A stretch of 64,000 bases of DNA. It comes from Corynebacterium mucifaciens (GTDB lineage Bacteria > Actinomycetota > Actinomycetes > Mycobacteriales > Mycobacteriaceae). Positions 30,300 through 40,100 of this stretch are shown one piece after another; position 1 is the first letter of the stretch, and every line of letters begins with the position of its first letter. The stretch spans positions 1 to 64,000 of the forward strand of contig NZ_JAAXPF010000005.1 of NCBI RefSeq assembly GCF_012396315.1, in the 5' to 3' direction. The notes below the pieces were generated by a model that searched no databases, had not been told where the DNA came from, and was given only the letters and a program-made list of their open reading frames with translations. Both the position numbers and the translations under genes were made by a program.

Positions 30300-31760
30300 A
30301 TGACTAACGGATTTGGCTTCTCCTTCCCCAACGACTCCAACGACGACGGCGACAACGGCGACAACAATCGGGGCGGCGGAAACGGCCGCGGGGACGGGCG
30401 CGGCGACGGCGACGCGTCAAACCCGTTCGCGGCATTCGGAATCGGGGGAAGTTTCGGCGGCGGCCAATCCGGCGGGGGCGGCTTGGGCGACATGTTTAAC
30501 CAGCTCGGCCAAATGCTCTCTGGCATGGGCTCTTCCATGAACGCCCAGGACAGCGGCGACGCGGTGAACTTTGAGCTCGCCGCACGCATGGCACGTCAGC
30601 GCGTCGCTGGGGCCAGCCCTGTTTCCGAGGCAGACACCCGTGCCGCCGAGGAATCGCTGCGCTTGGTGGAGCTGTGGCTGGACGAGGCCACCGACCTGCC
30701 GGCGAGCGGGGCAAGGGCCCAGGCGTGGAACGCCGAGCAGTGGCTGAATCAGACCATGCCTATGTGGAAGCGGCTGGTCAACCCGGTTGCCGAGCACATG
30801 AACCGCGCCCAGCTGGACACGATGCCGGAACAGGCCCGGGAAATGATGGGCCCGATGGCCGGGATGCTGAACCAGATGAATGCCATGCAGTTTGGTATGA
30901 AGCTCGGCCACGCCCTCGGCGACCTTGCCCAGCAGGCGCTCACCGGCACCGACTTTGGCTTGCCGGTGGCTCCCGCAGGCACCGCCGCGGTGCTGCCGCG
31001 CAACATCGCGGAGATTTCCAAGGGGCTGAATCTGCCCGGCCAGGAAGTCATGGTCTACATCGCCGCCCGCGAAGCCGCGCGCCAGCGCCTCTTCCGCCAC
31101 GTGCCGTGGCTGGTGGAGCGCGTCGTGTCCTCCGTTGAGGAATACGCGGCAGGCTTGGAGATCGACACCTCCCACATCGAAGAAATTGCCCGCAACCTCA
31201 ACCTCGAGGGCGGCGACCCACAGCAGATCCAGGAGGCGCTGCAGAACCTGCAGGGCGAGGACCTCTCCCCGCGCGTGGGCACCCGCAACGAAGGCGCGAC
31301 CTCGCGGTTGGAGACCCTGATTGCGCTCGTTGAAGGCTGGGTCGACGTGGTGGTGGCCGACGCCCTCGGCGAGCGCATCCCGTCCACGCCGCAGCTGGCG
31401 GAAGCGTGGGCGCGCCGCCGTGCCACCGGCGGATCGGCCGAGCAAGCCTTCGCCAACATCGTCGGTATCGAACTCGGCGCGCCGCGCACCCGCGACGCGG
31501 CGGAGCTGTGGCGCCGCATCGACACCGCCGTGGGCACGGAACGCCGCGACCAGGTGTGGAACCACCCGGACTTCCTCCCCACCGCGGAGCACCTGGACAA
31601 CCCGGCAGCTTTCATTGACACGCTGCTAGACGACCAGCCGGACACCGACTTCGACGACGAGTTCGCCAAACTCGAGCAGGAGCTGCGCGACAACCCGGAG
31701 CTCAAGCGGGAAGACAGCGACGGCACAGACGACGGCCGCGAGGACGGCACCGAGCTCTAG
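30300..31760 (+). CDS. DUF2342 / zincin-like protein
   Basis: A 486-aa protein homologous to M. tuberculosis Rv3195 (DUF2342, annotated as zinc-dependent metalloprotease or F420-associated hydrolase). The N-terminal 80 residues are Gly/Asp/Asn-rich and disordered. The conserved core contains RLFRHVPWLVERVVSS, ETLIALVEGWVDVV and RRRATGGSAEQAF. At the position where this family is said to carry HExxH, this copy reads REAAR, and no HExxH occurs elsewhere, so catalysis is doubtful. TATTCT lies 7 nt before the ATG, a leaderless arrangement. Confidence 0.85.
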   Translation: MTNGFGFSFPNDSNDDGDNGDNNRGGGNGRGDGRGDGDASNPFAAFGIGGSFGGGQSGGGGLGDMFNQLGQMLSGMGSSMNAQDSGDAVNFELAARMARQRVAGASPVSEADTRAAEESLRLVELWLDEATDLPASGARAQAWNAEQWLNQTMPMWKRLVNPVAEHMNRAQLDTMPEQAREMMGPMAGMLNQMNAMQFGMKLGHALGDLAQQALTGTDFGLPVAPAGTAAVLPRNIAEISKGLNLPGQEVMVYIAAREAARQRLFRHVPWLVERVVSSVEEYAAGLEIDTSHIEEIARNLNLEGGDPQQIQEALQNLQGEDLSPRVGTRNEGATSRLETLIALVEGWVDVVVADALGERIPSTPQLAEAWARRRATGGSAEQAFANIVGIELGAPRTRDAAELWRRIDTAVGTERRDQVWNHPDFLPTAEHLDNPAAFIDTLLDDQPDTDFDDEFAKLEQELRDNPELKREDSDGTDDGREDGTEL

Positions 31761-32305
31761 CCGCCAGCGTCTTCGGAACGGGCTTCCGGCTCGCCGAAGC
31801 GCTGGTACGCCTCGAGGTAGCCGCGGGCACGCTCTGCCTGCGGCGCCCGATCCGCCCACGCGTAAAACTCCGCGCTGTGGTTGGGAATGAACGTGTGCGT
31901 GAGCTCGTGGACGATCACCGCGTTGAGGACGTAATCCGGGACCTGCCTGAGCCTGTCGCTGATGCGGATATCCCCGGTGGACACGGTGCAGGATCCCCAC
32001 CTGGAACGCTGGTTAGACACCCAGCGGATCGAACCGATGCTCGCCCGCCCCTCCAAGACGCTCGCGTTCAGGGATTCGGCGCGGGACCGCAAGGAGGCGT
32101 CGTCACGCCGGCGCGCCCGCGTTTTCTTTGCCAGCTTGGCCAGCATCTCTTCGACCACCTCCCGCTCCTGCGCCTGCGTGAAGTGGGCAGGGATGCGGAT
32201 CTCCGCCACTCCGCCGACGAGCCTTGCCTGCACCGACCGGGTCCTTCGCGCAGAGCGGATGACGCGGTACGGCGTCGGTTCGGATCCAGTTTCCCTGCCA
32301 GCCAT
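31757..32305 (-). CDS. YgjP-like M48-family metallopeptidase
   Basis: A 182-aa cytoplasmic metallopeptidase of the DUF45/YgjP group. The zinc motif VHELTHTFIPNHSAEFYAW (HExxH plus downstream His and Glu) is near residue 134, and RWVSNQRSRWGSCT is the family's second signature. The role in the cell is not established. The TACAAT hexamer 8 nt before the ATG suggests a leaderless mRNA. The stop overlaps that of the convergent DUF2342 gene (shared CTAG). It is divergent from the next gene with only 42 nt between starts. Confidence 0.9.
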   Translation of the reverse strand: MAGRETGSEPTPYRVIRSARRTRSVQARLVGGVAEIRIPAHFTQAQEREVVEEMLAKLAKKTRARRRDDASLRSRAESLNASVLEGRASIGSIRWVSNQRSRWGSCTVSTGDIRISDRLRQVPDYVLNAVIVHELTHTFIPNHSAEFYAWADRAPQAERARGYLEAYQRFGEPEARSEDAGG

Positions 32306-32347
32306 AGCCTTGCATTGTAGGATCCCGCCCTGGGGGTGGATGCAGGG

Positions 32348-33178
32348 ATGATCAACGAGCACACACAGGTGAAACTCGCAGGCAGCGCACACCCGTTTTT
32401 GCGCGCCGCGAACGTGATCCAATTTGGCGCAGACGCCACGCGCACGGGGCTGGTAACCACAGACCACGCCGAGGACGTCGCGGCGGTGCTGGCCACGCTG
32501 CTGCGCCCGCGCCAGGTGAGCTGGGTGGTCGACCAACTTTCCGCGCTGCTAGGAGATGCCGCGGCGCGCAGCCTGGTGGACGACCTCGTGTCGTACCGGA
32601 TACTCGTGCCCTCGACCAAGCCTGCCGTGTTGTTGGTGGGCTGCGGTGCGCTCACCACGTCGCTGGCCACGCAGCTCGGCGAATCCGGGCTGCTCGTTCG
32701 CGCACCCGCGCGGGGCGAGGCGCTGTCGCGGTTTCTCCTGCGCACCGACCGCTGGTTGCCCGTTGCCGCGGTGAATGCGACGGCCCAGCTCGGCGAGCTC
32801 GCCGCCCTCACCCGGCTGCGCCACGGCCCAGTGCTGCCGGTGACGCAGGTGGACGCGCGCGTGGTTGTCGGCCCGGTGTGCGCACGACCCGGGCCGTGTC
32901 CGCTGTGCGCGCGCCTGTACCTGCTGGACCGGGACGCGAACTGGGATGTGGTGGAACAGCACGTGCCGTTCAACGCCCACGGCGAGGCGGCGACTGCGGC
33001 TGCCGGCGCCGCCTTTGCCGCGGTGGCACTGCGCCGCCTGGCTGGAGTGCCTGATCCGCCGGGGGTGTCCGCCCCCGCGCCCACGCCGGGCCAGCTCACC
33101 GTGGTGGACCCGTTCGCGCCCACCCCGCTCGCCACTGCGCCGGTGCCGCCGCACCCGGACTGCCCGGTGTGCTTCTAG
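32348..33178 (+). CDS. cyclodehydratase-like / TOMM-precursor-binding-type protein
   Basis: A 276-aa protein resembling the ThiF-like leader-binding half of azole-forming cyclodehydratases, and the counterpart of M. tuberculosis Rv3196 by position. The middle contains a Rossmann-like AVLLVGCGALTTSLATQLG. Later VVVGPVCARPGPCPLCARLY resembles the GP..P.C..C block of TOMM C-proteins. The C-terminus ends in CPVCF, so two CxxC pairs could bind zinc. No YcaO or peptide precursor lies nearby. The start is uncertain: ATG 32348 or GTG 32336, neither with a good ribosome site. Confidence 0.65.
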   Translation: MINEHTQVKLAGSAHPFLRAANVIQFGADATRTGLVTTDHAEDVAAVLATLLRPRQVSWVVDQLSALLGDAAARSLVDDLVSYRILVPSTKPAVLLVGCGALTTSLATQLGESGLLVRAPARGEALSRFLLRTDRWLPVAAVNATAQLGELAALTRLRHGPVLPVTQVDARVVVGPVCARPGPCPLCARLYLLDRDANWDVVEQHVPFNAHGEAATAAAGAAFAAVALRRLAGVPDPPGVSAPAPTPGQLTVVDPFAPTPLATAPVPPHPDCPVCF

Positions 33179-33194
33179 GGGCTGCCCGCACCGC

Positions 33195-35243
33195 TTAACG
33201 GAACTGCTCGAGCACGCCTAGAACGCCGGCGCCGTAGTTTTCCACCTTGACAGGGCCCACACCGGAGACGCCGAGCAGCTCGCGCTCATCCGCCGGCATG
33301 GCTTCCGCGATGGACATCAGCGTGGCATCGGTGAACACGACGAATGCTGGCTGGTCGGCGGCGCGTGCGACCTCTAGCCGCCAGCGCTTCAGCGCGGTGT
33401 AGACGGCCTCGTCGTAGCTGGGCTCGCACTCCTCGTGCCTGCCCAGTGCCTTGTCCGCCGGAGTGGCCAGCGGGTTGCCGCAGACACGGCACCGCTTTGC
33501 GCGTTTGAGCCGCTGCGGGGACTGCTCCACCTCGACCTCCGGCACGATGCCGTCGAGGAACCGCGAGCGGGAACGGTTCTTGTTGCCGCCCTCCTGGCGA
33601 GCCAGCGACCACGACATATGCAGGTGCTCGCGCGCACGTGTCACGCCGACGTAGAACAGGCGCCGCTCCTCCTCGATCTGCTCGTCGCCCGCCTTGATCG
33701 CGTGGGAAATGGGCAGCGTCTTCTCCACCAGACCCACCAGGAAGACGGCATCCCATTCCAGGCCCTTGGCGGCGTGCAGGCTGGCCAGGGTCACGCCATC
33801 CACGGCCGGGGGCTGCTTCGCCTCCGCACGACGGCGCAGCGAGGCCAGCACCTCCTGCATCGTCGATGCCTCACGGGTGCGTACGATCTCCTCAATCAGA
33901 TCCACCAGCGCGTTCAGCGACTGCCACCGCTCCCGCGCCTGCGCACCCTCGGGTTCCGTGGGCGTGAGGCCGAGCGGTGCGAGAGCCGCGCGGGCGACCA
34001 CCACTGGGTCGTCCGGCAAGTCCGTGCGCTTGGAGGCGCGCACCAGCTGCGCGAACGCCTCGCGTATCTCCGCTCGCTGGAAGAAGCCCTCCCCGCCGCG
34101 GACTTGGTAGACAATCCCCTCGTCCGCCAGCGCCGCTTCGAAGGCCGCGGATTGCGCGTTGATGCGGTACAGGATGGCGATTTCGCGGGCCGGGACGCCG
34201 TCGCGAAGCAACTTGCGCACCGCCTGCGCGACGGCGCGCGCCTCCGACGGTTCGTCGTCGTAGCCGTTGAACTGCGGTGTCGGGCCATGGCCGCGCATGC
34301 CCTCCAGCTGCAGGCGGGTGCCGGCGATGCGGCCGGACGCCTTGCCGATGACCGTGTTGGCCAGGTCCGTGATCTCCACGGTGGAGCGGTAGTCGCGCTG
34401 CAGCTTCACGACGGTCGCGTGGTCGTACGTCCGCGAGAAGTTGAGCAGGTATTCCGGGGTCGCGCCGGTGAACGAATAGATGGTCTGGTTGGCGTCCCCG
34501 ACCACCGTAAGGTCGTCGCGCGTGCCCAGCCAGCCCTCCAGCACCCGCTGCTGCAGCGGCGTGACGTCCTGGTACTCGTCCACCACGAACGACTGGTACT
34601 GCCCGCGGAACTCCTCCGCCACCGCCGGCGCGTTCTCCAACGCCCCCGCGACGTGGATGAGCAGGTCGTCGTAGTCCAGCAGCATGCCCTCCGGGCTGGT
34701 CTTTGCCTCCTCGTAGAAGCGGTAGACCTGTGCGACCTTGTTCGCGTCCGCCGGCGGGGTGCGCGGGGAGTCGCCGACACGCTGCACGTAGTCTTCCGGG
34801 CCAATCACACTGGATTTCGCCCACTCGATCTCGCTGAGCAAGTCGCGCACCATTTCCTTGCCCGTGTCCAGACCGGCGGAGCGGGTGGCGCGGGCGACGA
34901 TGGGAAACTTGTTATCCAGCAACCGCCAGGGCAGGTCGCCGGCGATCTGCGGCCAGAAATACTGCAGCTGGCGCATCGCCGCGGAGTGGAACGTGCGCGC
35001 CTGGACGCCACCAATGCCCATGGCGGTGAGGCGGTCACGCATCTCCCCCGCCGCGCGCTTGGTGAACGTCACTGCGAGCACGCGGTTGGGAGCAACCTGC
35101 CCGCGGTCGATGAGGTTTGCAATGCGGTACGTGATCGTGCGGGTCTTTCCCGTGCCCGCACCTGCCAGTATGCACACCGGCCCCCGGGGGGCTTCCGCCG
35201 CCACGCGCTGGTCCGCATCCAGCACGCTGAGATCAATCGCCAT
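33195..35243 (-). CDS. uvrD2: ATP-dependent DNA helicase UvrD2
   Basis: A 682-aa superfamily 1A 3'-5' helicase. It has Walker A LAGAGTGKTRT at the N-terminus, motif II VDEYQDVTPLQQ, and motif VI VGVTRAREHLHMSW. As in mycobacterial UvrD2, a tetracysteine zinc module follows (CRVCGNPL... and EECEPSYDE, near 583), then a C-terminal HRDC domain (AIAEAMPADERELLGVSGVG). It probably acts in DNA repair. The start overlaps the nudC end by 11 nt, so it is in the adnA-adnB-channel-nudC-uvrD2 run. Confidence 0.95.
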   Translation of the reverse strand: MAIDLSVLDADQRVAAEAPRGPVCILAGAGTGKTRTITYRIANLIDRGQVAPNRVLAVTFTKRAAGEMRDRLTAMGIGGVQARTFHSAAMRQLQYFWPQIAGDLPWRLLDNKFPIVARATRSAGLDTGKEMVRDLLSEIEWAKSSVIGPEDYVQRVGDSPRTPPADANKVAQVYRFYEEAKTSPEGMLLDYDDLLIHVAGALENAPAVAEEFRGQYQSFVVDEYQDVTPLQQRVLEGWLGTRDDLTVVGDANQTIYSFTGATPEYLLNFSRTYDHATVVKLQRDYRSTVEITDLANTVIGKASGRIAGTRLQLEGMRGHGPTPQFNGYDDEPSEARAVAQAVRKLLRDGVPAREIAILYRINAQSAAFEAALADEGIVYQVRGGEGFFQRAEIREAFAQLVRASKRTDLPDDPVVVARAALAPLGLTPTEPEGAQARERWQSLNALVDLIEEIVRTREASTMQEVLASLRRRAEAKQPPAVDGVTLASLHAAKGLEWDAVFLVGLVEKTLPISHAIKAGDEQIEEERRLFYVGVTRAREHLHMSWSLARQEGGNKNRSRSRFLDGIVPEVEVEQSPQRLKRAKRCRVCGNPLATPADKALGRHEECEPSYDEAVYTALKRWRLEVARAADQPAFVVFTDATLMSIAEAMPADERELLGVSGVGPVKVENYGAGVLGVLEQFR

Positions 35244-36024
35244 CGGTGTGCTCCTTCCGCGGGAGGTGGTCTGGATGTGGGGTGGTGGGATGTAGCGCCC
35301 ATTGCTCGATCAGCGTGCGCGCGATCGAGCCTGGTGCGGCGAGGGTGAGGCTATCAAGCTCTTCTCTGGTGGCCCACACCGTGCGGGCGAGCTCCCCATC
35401 CACCGCCGCGATCGGGTCAATGTCCGCCGTGCGCGCCGTCATCCCCAGCATCAGCGCACCCGACGCCGGCCACGGCTGGGAGCGAAGATAGGCGATGTCA
35501 GTGGCGCGGCGCCCAGTTTCTTCCATCACCTCTCGGGCGAACGCCGCTTCTAAGGTCTCACCGACATCCACGTACCCGGCCACCAAGCTGAGATAGCCGG
35601 GGCGGCGGGCGTTTTCCACCAAGAGGATGCGCTCACCCGCCAGGTCTTCCACCACGCCGATGACAGACGGGTCCAACCGCGGAAAGATCGCATGGCCCGA
35701 CGCGCCGCGTGCGACGATGCCGCCGTCGCCCCACGTCAGCTCCGAACCGTCAACGGGGTCGAAGCGGTAGCGTTCCCGCGCGTTGACCAGGCCAATGGCG
35801 CGTGCGGCCAGCGGGTGACCCGCGTGGGAACGGGCGTCTCCTGTGGCGCCGGCGGAGCCTGCCAGGTCCGCCGCATCCACGCCGTGCACCCGGGCAGCGG
35901 TGATGCCCGGGCTGACGTGCACGTGGGACGACAGCGTGGCGGCGGCCGGAGGGGCGTCGAAAAGCAGTGGCTCCCCGTTCGAGGTGAGTGGGAACCTTCC
36001 TGCGGCGTCGATGAGCAAGAACAC
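35233..36024 (-). CDS. nudC: NAD(H) pyrophosphatase NudC (Nudix)
   Basis: A 263-aa Nudix hydrolase that cleaves NADH to NMNH and AMP and may remove NAD caps from RNA. The Nudix box GYVDVGETLEAAFAREVMEETG spans residues of about 150-172, and SQPWPASGALMLGM is the NudC subfamily motif. The zinc-ribbon cysteines of E. coli NudC are missing: the segment reads NARERYRFDPVDGSELTWGD. Some actinobacterial homologues share this. It ends inside the uvrD2 start and starts 4 nt after the K+ channel stop. Confidence 0.91.
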   Translation of the reverse strand: MFLLIDAAGRFPLTSNGEPLLFDAPPAAATLSSHVHVSPGITAARVHGVDAADLAGSAGATGDARSHAGHPLAARAIGLVNARERYRFDPVDGSELTWGDGGIVARGASGHAIFPRLDPSVIGVVEDLAGERILLVENARRPGYLSLVAGYVDVGETLEAAFAREVMEETGRRATDIAYLRSQPWPASGALMLGMTARTADIDPIAAVDGELARTVWATREELDSLTLAAPGSIARTLIEQWALHPTTPHPDHLPRKEHTDGD

Positions 36025-36028
36025 GGCG

Positions 36029-37105
36029 TCAGCCCCGCTGCGTGGTCGCGCCGTTCATGCGCACGTACAGCAGACGATCGCCCGGCTCCACCGTCTCCGC
36101 CTCGGGGGAATCGATGCGGTAGAGCTCGCCGGAGCGCACGACCCCGAGCACAATGTCGGCGAGGTGGCGGGGGTTCGCGCCAACCTCGTCGTCGGCGATC
36201 TGCCGCTCGGCGACGGCGAATCCCTCGTCTGGGCTGAGCAGGTCCTCCATCATCTCCACCACCGGCGGAGTCACGGTGGCGATGCCCAAGAGGCGGCCGG
36301 CGGTCTCGGAGGAGACCACGACCGAGTCCGCGCCGGACTGCATGAGCAGGTGCTGGTTCTCGCCCTCTCGGACGCTGGCCACGATCATGGCGCTCGGCGC
36401 CATCTCGCGCACGGACAGGGTGATCAGCACCGCGGTATCGTCCGAAGACGGCGCCACGATCACGGACCGTGCTCTGCTCACAGCGGCGACGCGCAGCACG
36501 TCGGACTTTGTGCCGTTGCCGTGCACGGTGATCAGACCGCGCTTTTCCGCCACGGTGAGCGCGGCCGGGTCTGGGTCGATGACGACGATCGACGACGGTG
36601 CTGCCCCGCCCGCGATCAGGGCGTCGATGGCCGAGCGGCCCTTCGTGCCGTAGCCGATGACAATAGTGTGGTTGCGCACGCTGTTCCTCCATTGCTGGAT
36701 TTGGAGTGTCTTGCGGGAATCCTCCGTCAGCACCGACAACGTGGTGCCGACGAGGAGCATGAGGAAGGCCACGCGGGCCGGGGTGATGAGGAAGATGTTG
36801 ATCAGACGCGCTGTCTGTGTCACCGGGGTGATGTCGCCATAGCCTGTTGTGGAGAGCGTCACCGCCGAGTAATACAGCGCGTCGATGAACGTCAACGGCT
36901 CGGAGTAGCCCGCACGGTCGAGGTAGGCCAGGAACGCGACGGCGATGATGAGCAGAAGGGCGTACCCGAAGCGCCTGGCGATCAGCGCCCACGGTGTGGC
37001 GCGCGCGTCGGTCGGGATGTTGACCACGTCGAGCAGGCTGTGCACCGGGATCTCGGTGAGATTGGTGGCATCCGCTCGCAGCGACAACAGGCTCCGAAGC
37101 TTCAT
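36029..37105 (-). CDS. two-TM potassium channel with RCK domain
   Basis: A 358-aa K+ channel subunit. Two membrane helices flank the selectivity filter TLSTTGYGD (residues 86-91 TTGYGD). A cytoplasmic RCK/TrkA-N domain begins with IVIGYGTKGRSAIDAL near 148 and is followed by a TrkA-C-like tail. It matches C. glutamicum CglK in type and location. The first 35 residues are cytoplasmic. Its start overlaps the adnB stop by 4 nt, so it is co-transcribed with adnAB. Confidence 0.94.
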   Translation of the reverse strand: MKLRSLLSLRADATNLTEIPVHSLLDVVNIPTDARATPWALIARRFGYALLLIIAVAFLAYLDRAGYSEPLTFIDALYYSAVTLSTTGYGDITPVTQTARLINIFLITPARVAFLMLLVGTTLSVLTEDSRKTLQIQQWRNSVRNHTIVIGYGTKGRSAIDALIAGGAAPSSIVVIDPDPAALTVAEKRGLITVHGNGTKSDVLRVAAVSRARSVIVAPSSDDTAVLITLSVREMAPSAMIVASVREGENQHLLMQSGADSVVVSSETAGRLLGIATVTPPVVEMMEDLLSPDEGFAVAERQIADDEVGANPRHLADIVLGVVRSGELYRIDSPEAETVEPGDRLLYVRMNGATTQRG

Positions 37106-40100
37106 CCCTGTCGCTCCTCGCTTTCCGTTACAGTTACGCCACTCTCTGGCCTTGTGTCGGGCCTCGTGTCGGGCCCGGGCTCGGCGCCGCCAAGCATTGT
37201 CTCGAGCTGCTCAGGATCAGGCAAGTAGCGCGGCGCGAACGTCTCTCCCGTGCGCACGTAGAAAAATACAGCCCGCACCGGCTTGCCGTCATGTGCAATC
37301 CGGCGCCACGCCTCACGGTAGACCGCGAGCTGCAGCTGCGCCGATTCCATCGCGTCACGGGAGGGTTTTTCCCCGGTTTTCCAATCGACCACCACCCAGC
37401 CGTCCGGCTCGGCAAAGACCGCGTCCATACGCCCGCGCACAACCGCATCACCGAGCGACAGCTCAAACGGGTGCTCGACATATTCCGGGGTGCGCCGGGC
37501 CCACTCGCTGGCCTCGAAGTTTCGCTTCAGCCGCTCCAAGGTTGCGCGGTCGACCTCTGCGTCGTCGTTGCCCGGCAGCTCGTCTTCCGTCAGCAGCGGG
37601 CGGGCCCCGTAGTAGTCTTCGAGCCACTCGTGGAAGGCGGTGCCGCGCTTGGCGTAGGTGTTGGGTTTAAACGGCACCGGCCGTCGCGCCCGCCGGGCGA
37701 ATTGTTCCGGATCTGCCCGAAGCGCCACCACGTCCGACGCGGTGAGCTCGCCCGGCATCACTACCGGCACGTCGGCCGCCTGCGCCGCCTCGTGCTCCTC
37801 GATGAGCGCTGTCGCGTCGCGCTCCCACAGCGAGAAGAGCTCGCCCTCGGCGTAAGGAGGCAATTCCTGCATAGCCGCGCGCACGGCATCCGCCGCGGCG
37901 AGGTCGCCGGGGCTCGGCGCATAGTGCGGCCAGCGACCAGTGTCCTGCGAGGGACCACCCGCTGCGGCATCACCGTTGTCTGCGGCAGGCTCGTCCTCCG
38001 CGTCCGCCCCGTCATCCCACGCCACGATGGAGGCTTCCGGCACCCGGTCACGCATGGCGGCGAAGTGCCCGTACGGCTCGGCTTCCTTTGCCACCCCGTC
38101 ACGCCGGCGGGACCCGGTGACGATGAGGCGTTGCGCAGCCCTGGTCACCGCAACGTAGAACAGACGCGACGACTCTTCGGCTAATTCGCCCGCGACTTCC
38201 TTAAGCCAAGCCTTGCCCGCCTTTTCAAAGTCCGTCCGGTTCTCCACCTCGGCGAAGAAGGGATATACGTCCGGATCACCGAACGTCTCGGTGGGCAGGT
38301 ACCGGGTGAGGGTCAAAAACGTCTCCGTCTTTGCCTTGTACGTTTGCGCGTCAGCGTGCAGCACCGCCACGGTGTCCCACTCCAAGCCCTTCGCCTTGTG
38401 GGCGGTGAGAATCTGCACCCGGTCCTCTTTCACCATCACCGCTCCCGGCGCGAGACCGTCTTCGAACTTGCGGGCCAGCTCGAAGTAGTTCAACAACCCG
38501 TCCAAGCTTGTGCCCGGGTAGGCGGCTACCTCCTCCATCAGCCGGTCCAGATGCACCGCGCCCGACGCTGCGCTGCGCGCCAAGACCTCTGTGCGGATGC
38601 CGAAGACGTGGATAATGTCCGCGAACACGTCGCTGAGCCGTTTGCCCAAGCTGTGGGTGCGCAGCCAGCGCAGCTTGGCCGCGGTGTCACGCATGCGGGC
38701 CAGGCCTTCCTCGCTGTAGCGCTCCGGCTCCCCCAAGTCAGCCAGCGCGTCGGTGAGCCCCTCAGGTTTGTCTCCGCTGGCGGAAATTTCCTCCGCTCGC
38801 GCAGTCAGGTCGTCCAGCTGAGCAAGGAGGTGCTCCGTGGCATCCGTCGGGTCGTGCTCCAGTGACGTCTCTGCCGCCGACCCGCGCAGGTTGCTTGCAC
38901 GAGTAGCCAGCGCCTGCAGGTCCGCGAGGCCCAAGCCCACAGCCGGTCCGCTCAGGATGCGTAGTGCGGCGGCAGCGTCGTCGGGCCGCACCAGCATGGT
39001 TGCAACGGCGACGGTGTCGGCGACTTCAGGAACGTCGAGGAGCCCGGCGAGGCCCACAATCTCGTACGGCACCCCCCGCTCTTCCAGCGCGGCAGCGAGC
39101 ACCGGCGAGTGGCGGTTTTTCCGCACCAGCGCCGCGGCTGAGAACGGGCGCCCAGTCTCAGACGCCTCGCGGTATTCCTGGGCAAGCCGGTCCGCGACGA
39201 AGGCGATCTCCGCATCGTGGTGTGGGAAAAACCCGAGGGTGACATCGCCGGCGTCCGCGCCAGGGCGAGCCTCAAGCGCTGCCACCGCCCGGGTCTCAGC
39301 GGGGCCTAACACCGCGTCTGAGACGCCGTTGGCCAGATCCAGTACCTCCGGCGGGTTGCGCCAGGAGGTGGTCAACTGCTTCTTTGGCGCGGGGCCCTGC
39401 GCGGTTGGGAAGTCCTCCACGAAGGCCTCCAAGTTCGCCGCCGTGGCGCCGCGCCAGCCGTAGATGGCCTGCATCGGGTCTCCGACAGCGGTCACCGTCA
39501 GCTCGGGGTCCGCGCCTTCGCCGAACAAGCTGCGCAGCAGCACACGTTGGGCGTGCGAGGTGTCCTGATACTCGTCCAGCATGATGACCCGGAAACGCGC
39601 GCGCTGCGACGCCCCCACTGTCCGGTGGTCGCGCGCCAATTTTGCGGCGACGGACATCTGCTCGTTGAACGTCACCACCCCGCGCCGGCGTAGCTCCGCA
39701 TCCAGCTCCTCCACCAGCGGTAGCAGCTTCGTGCGCTCCTCCTGCTTGGAACGCCATCCCGAGAGCGTCTTGGTGAACTCAACGCGGGCACGCGGACCGG
39801 TTGGATACGACTCAGTTTCGGCCAAGAAGTCGTGTGCGTGTTCGCGCACCCAGTCGGGGGCCGCGAGCTCGTTGCCCATCGAGGTGCTGAGCGCAAGGAG
39901 GTTCTCCACCACGGTGGAAAGCGACGGGTTATCCCCCAGCTCGGTAAGCAGCCCGCCCGAATAGTTCACAACCACGTCTGTAGCGATGGCGTGCAGTTCC
40001 GCGTCTGTGATCAGCCGGGCATCCGGCTCGACCGGCACAAGCAACCCGTACTCCCGGATAAGCTGCCCGGCGTAGGAATCGTAGGTGGACACCGTCGGCG

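Noticed and set aside
33435..35348. 637-codon plus-strand frame opposite uvrD2
   Set aside because: Mirror of the helicase gene, rich in Arg/Ala/Val/His, with no recognisable domain.
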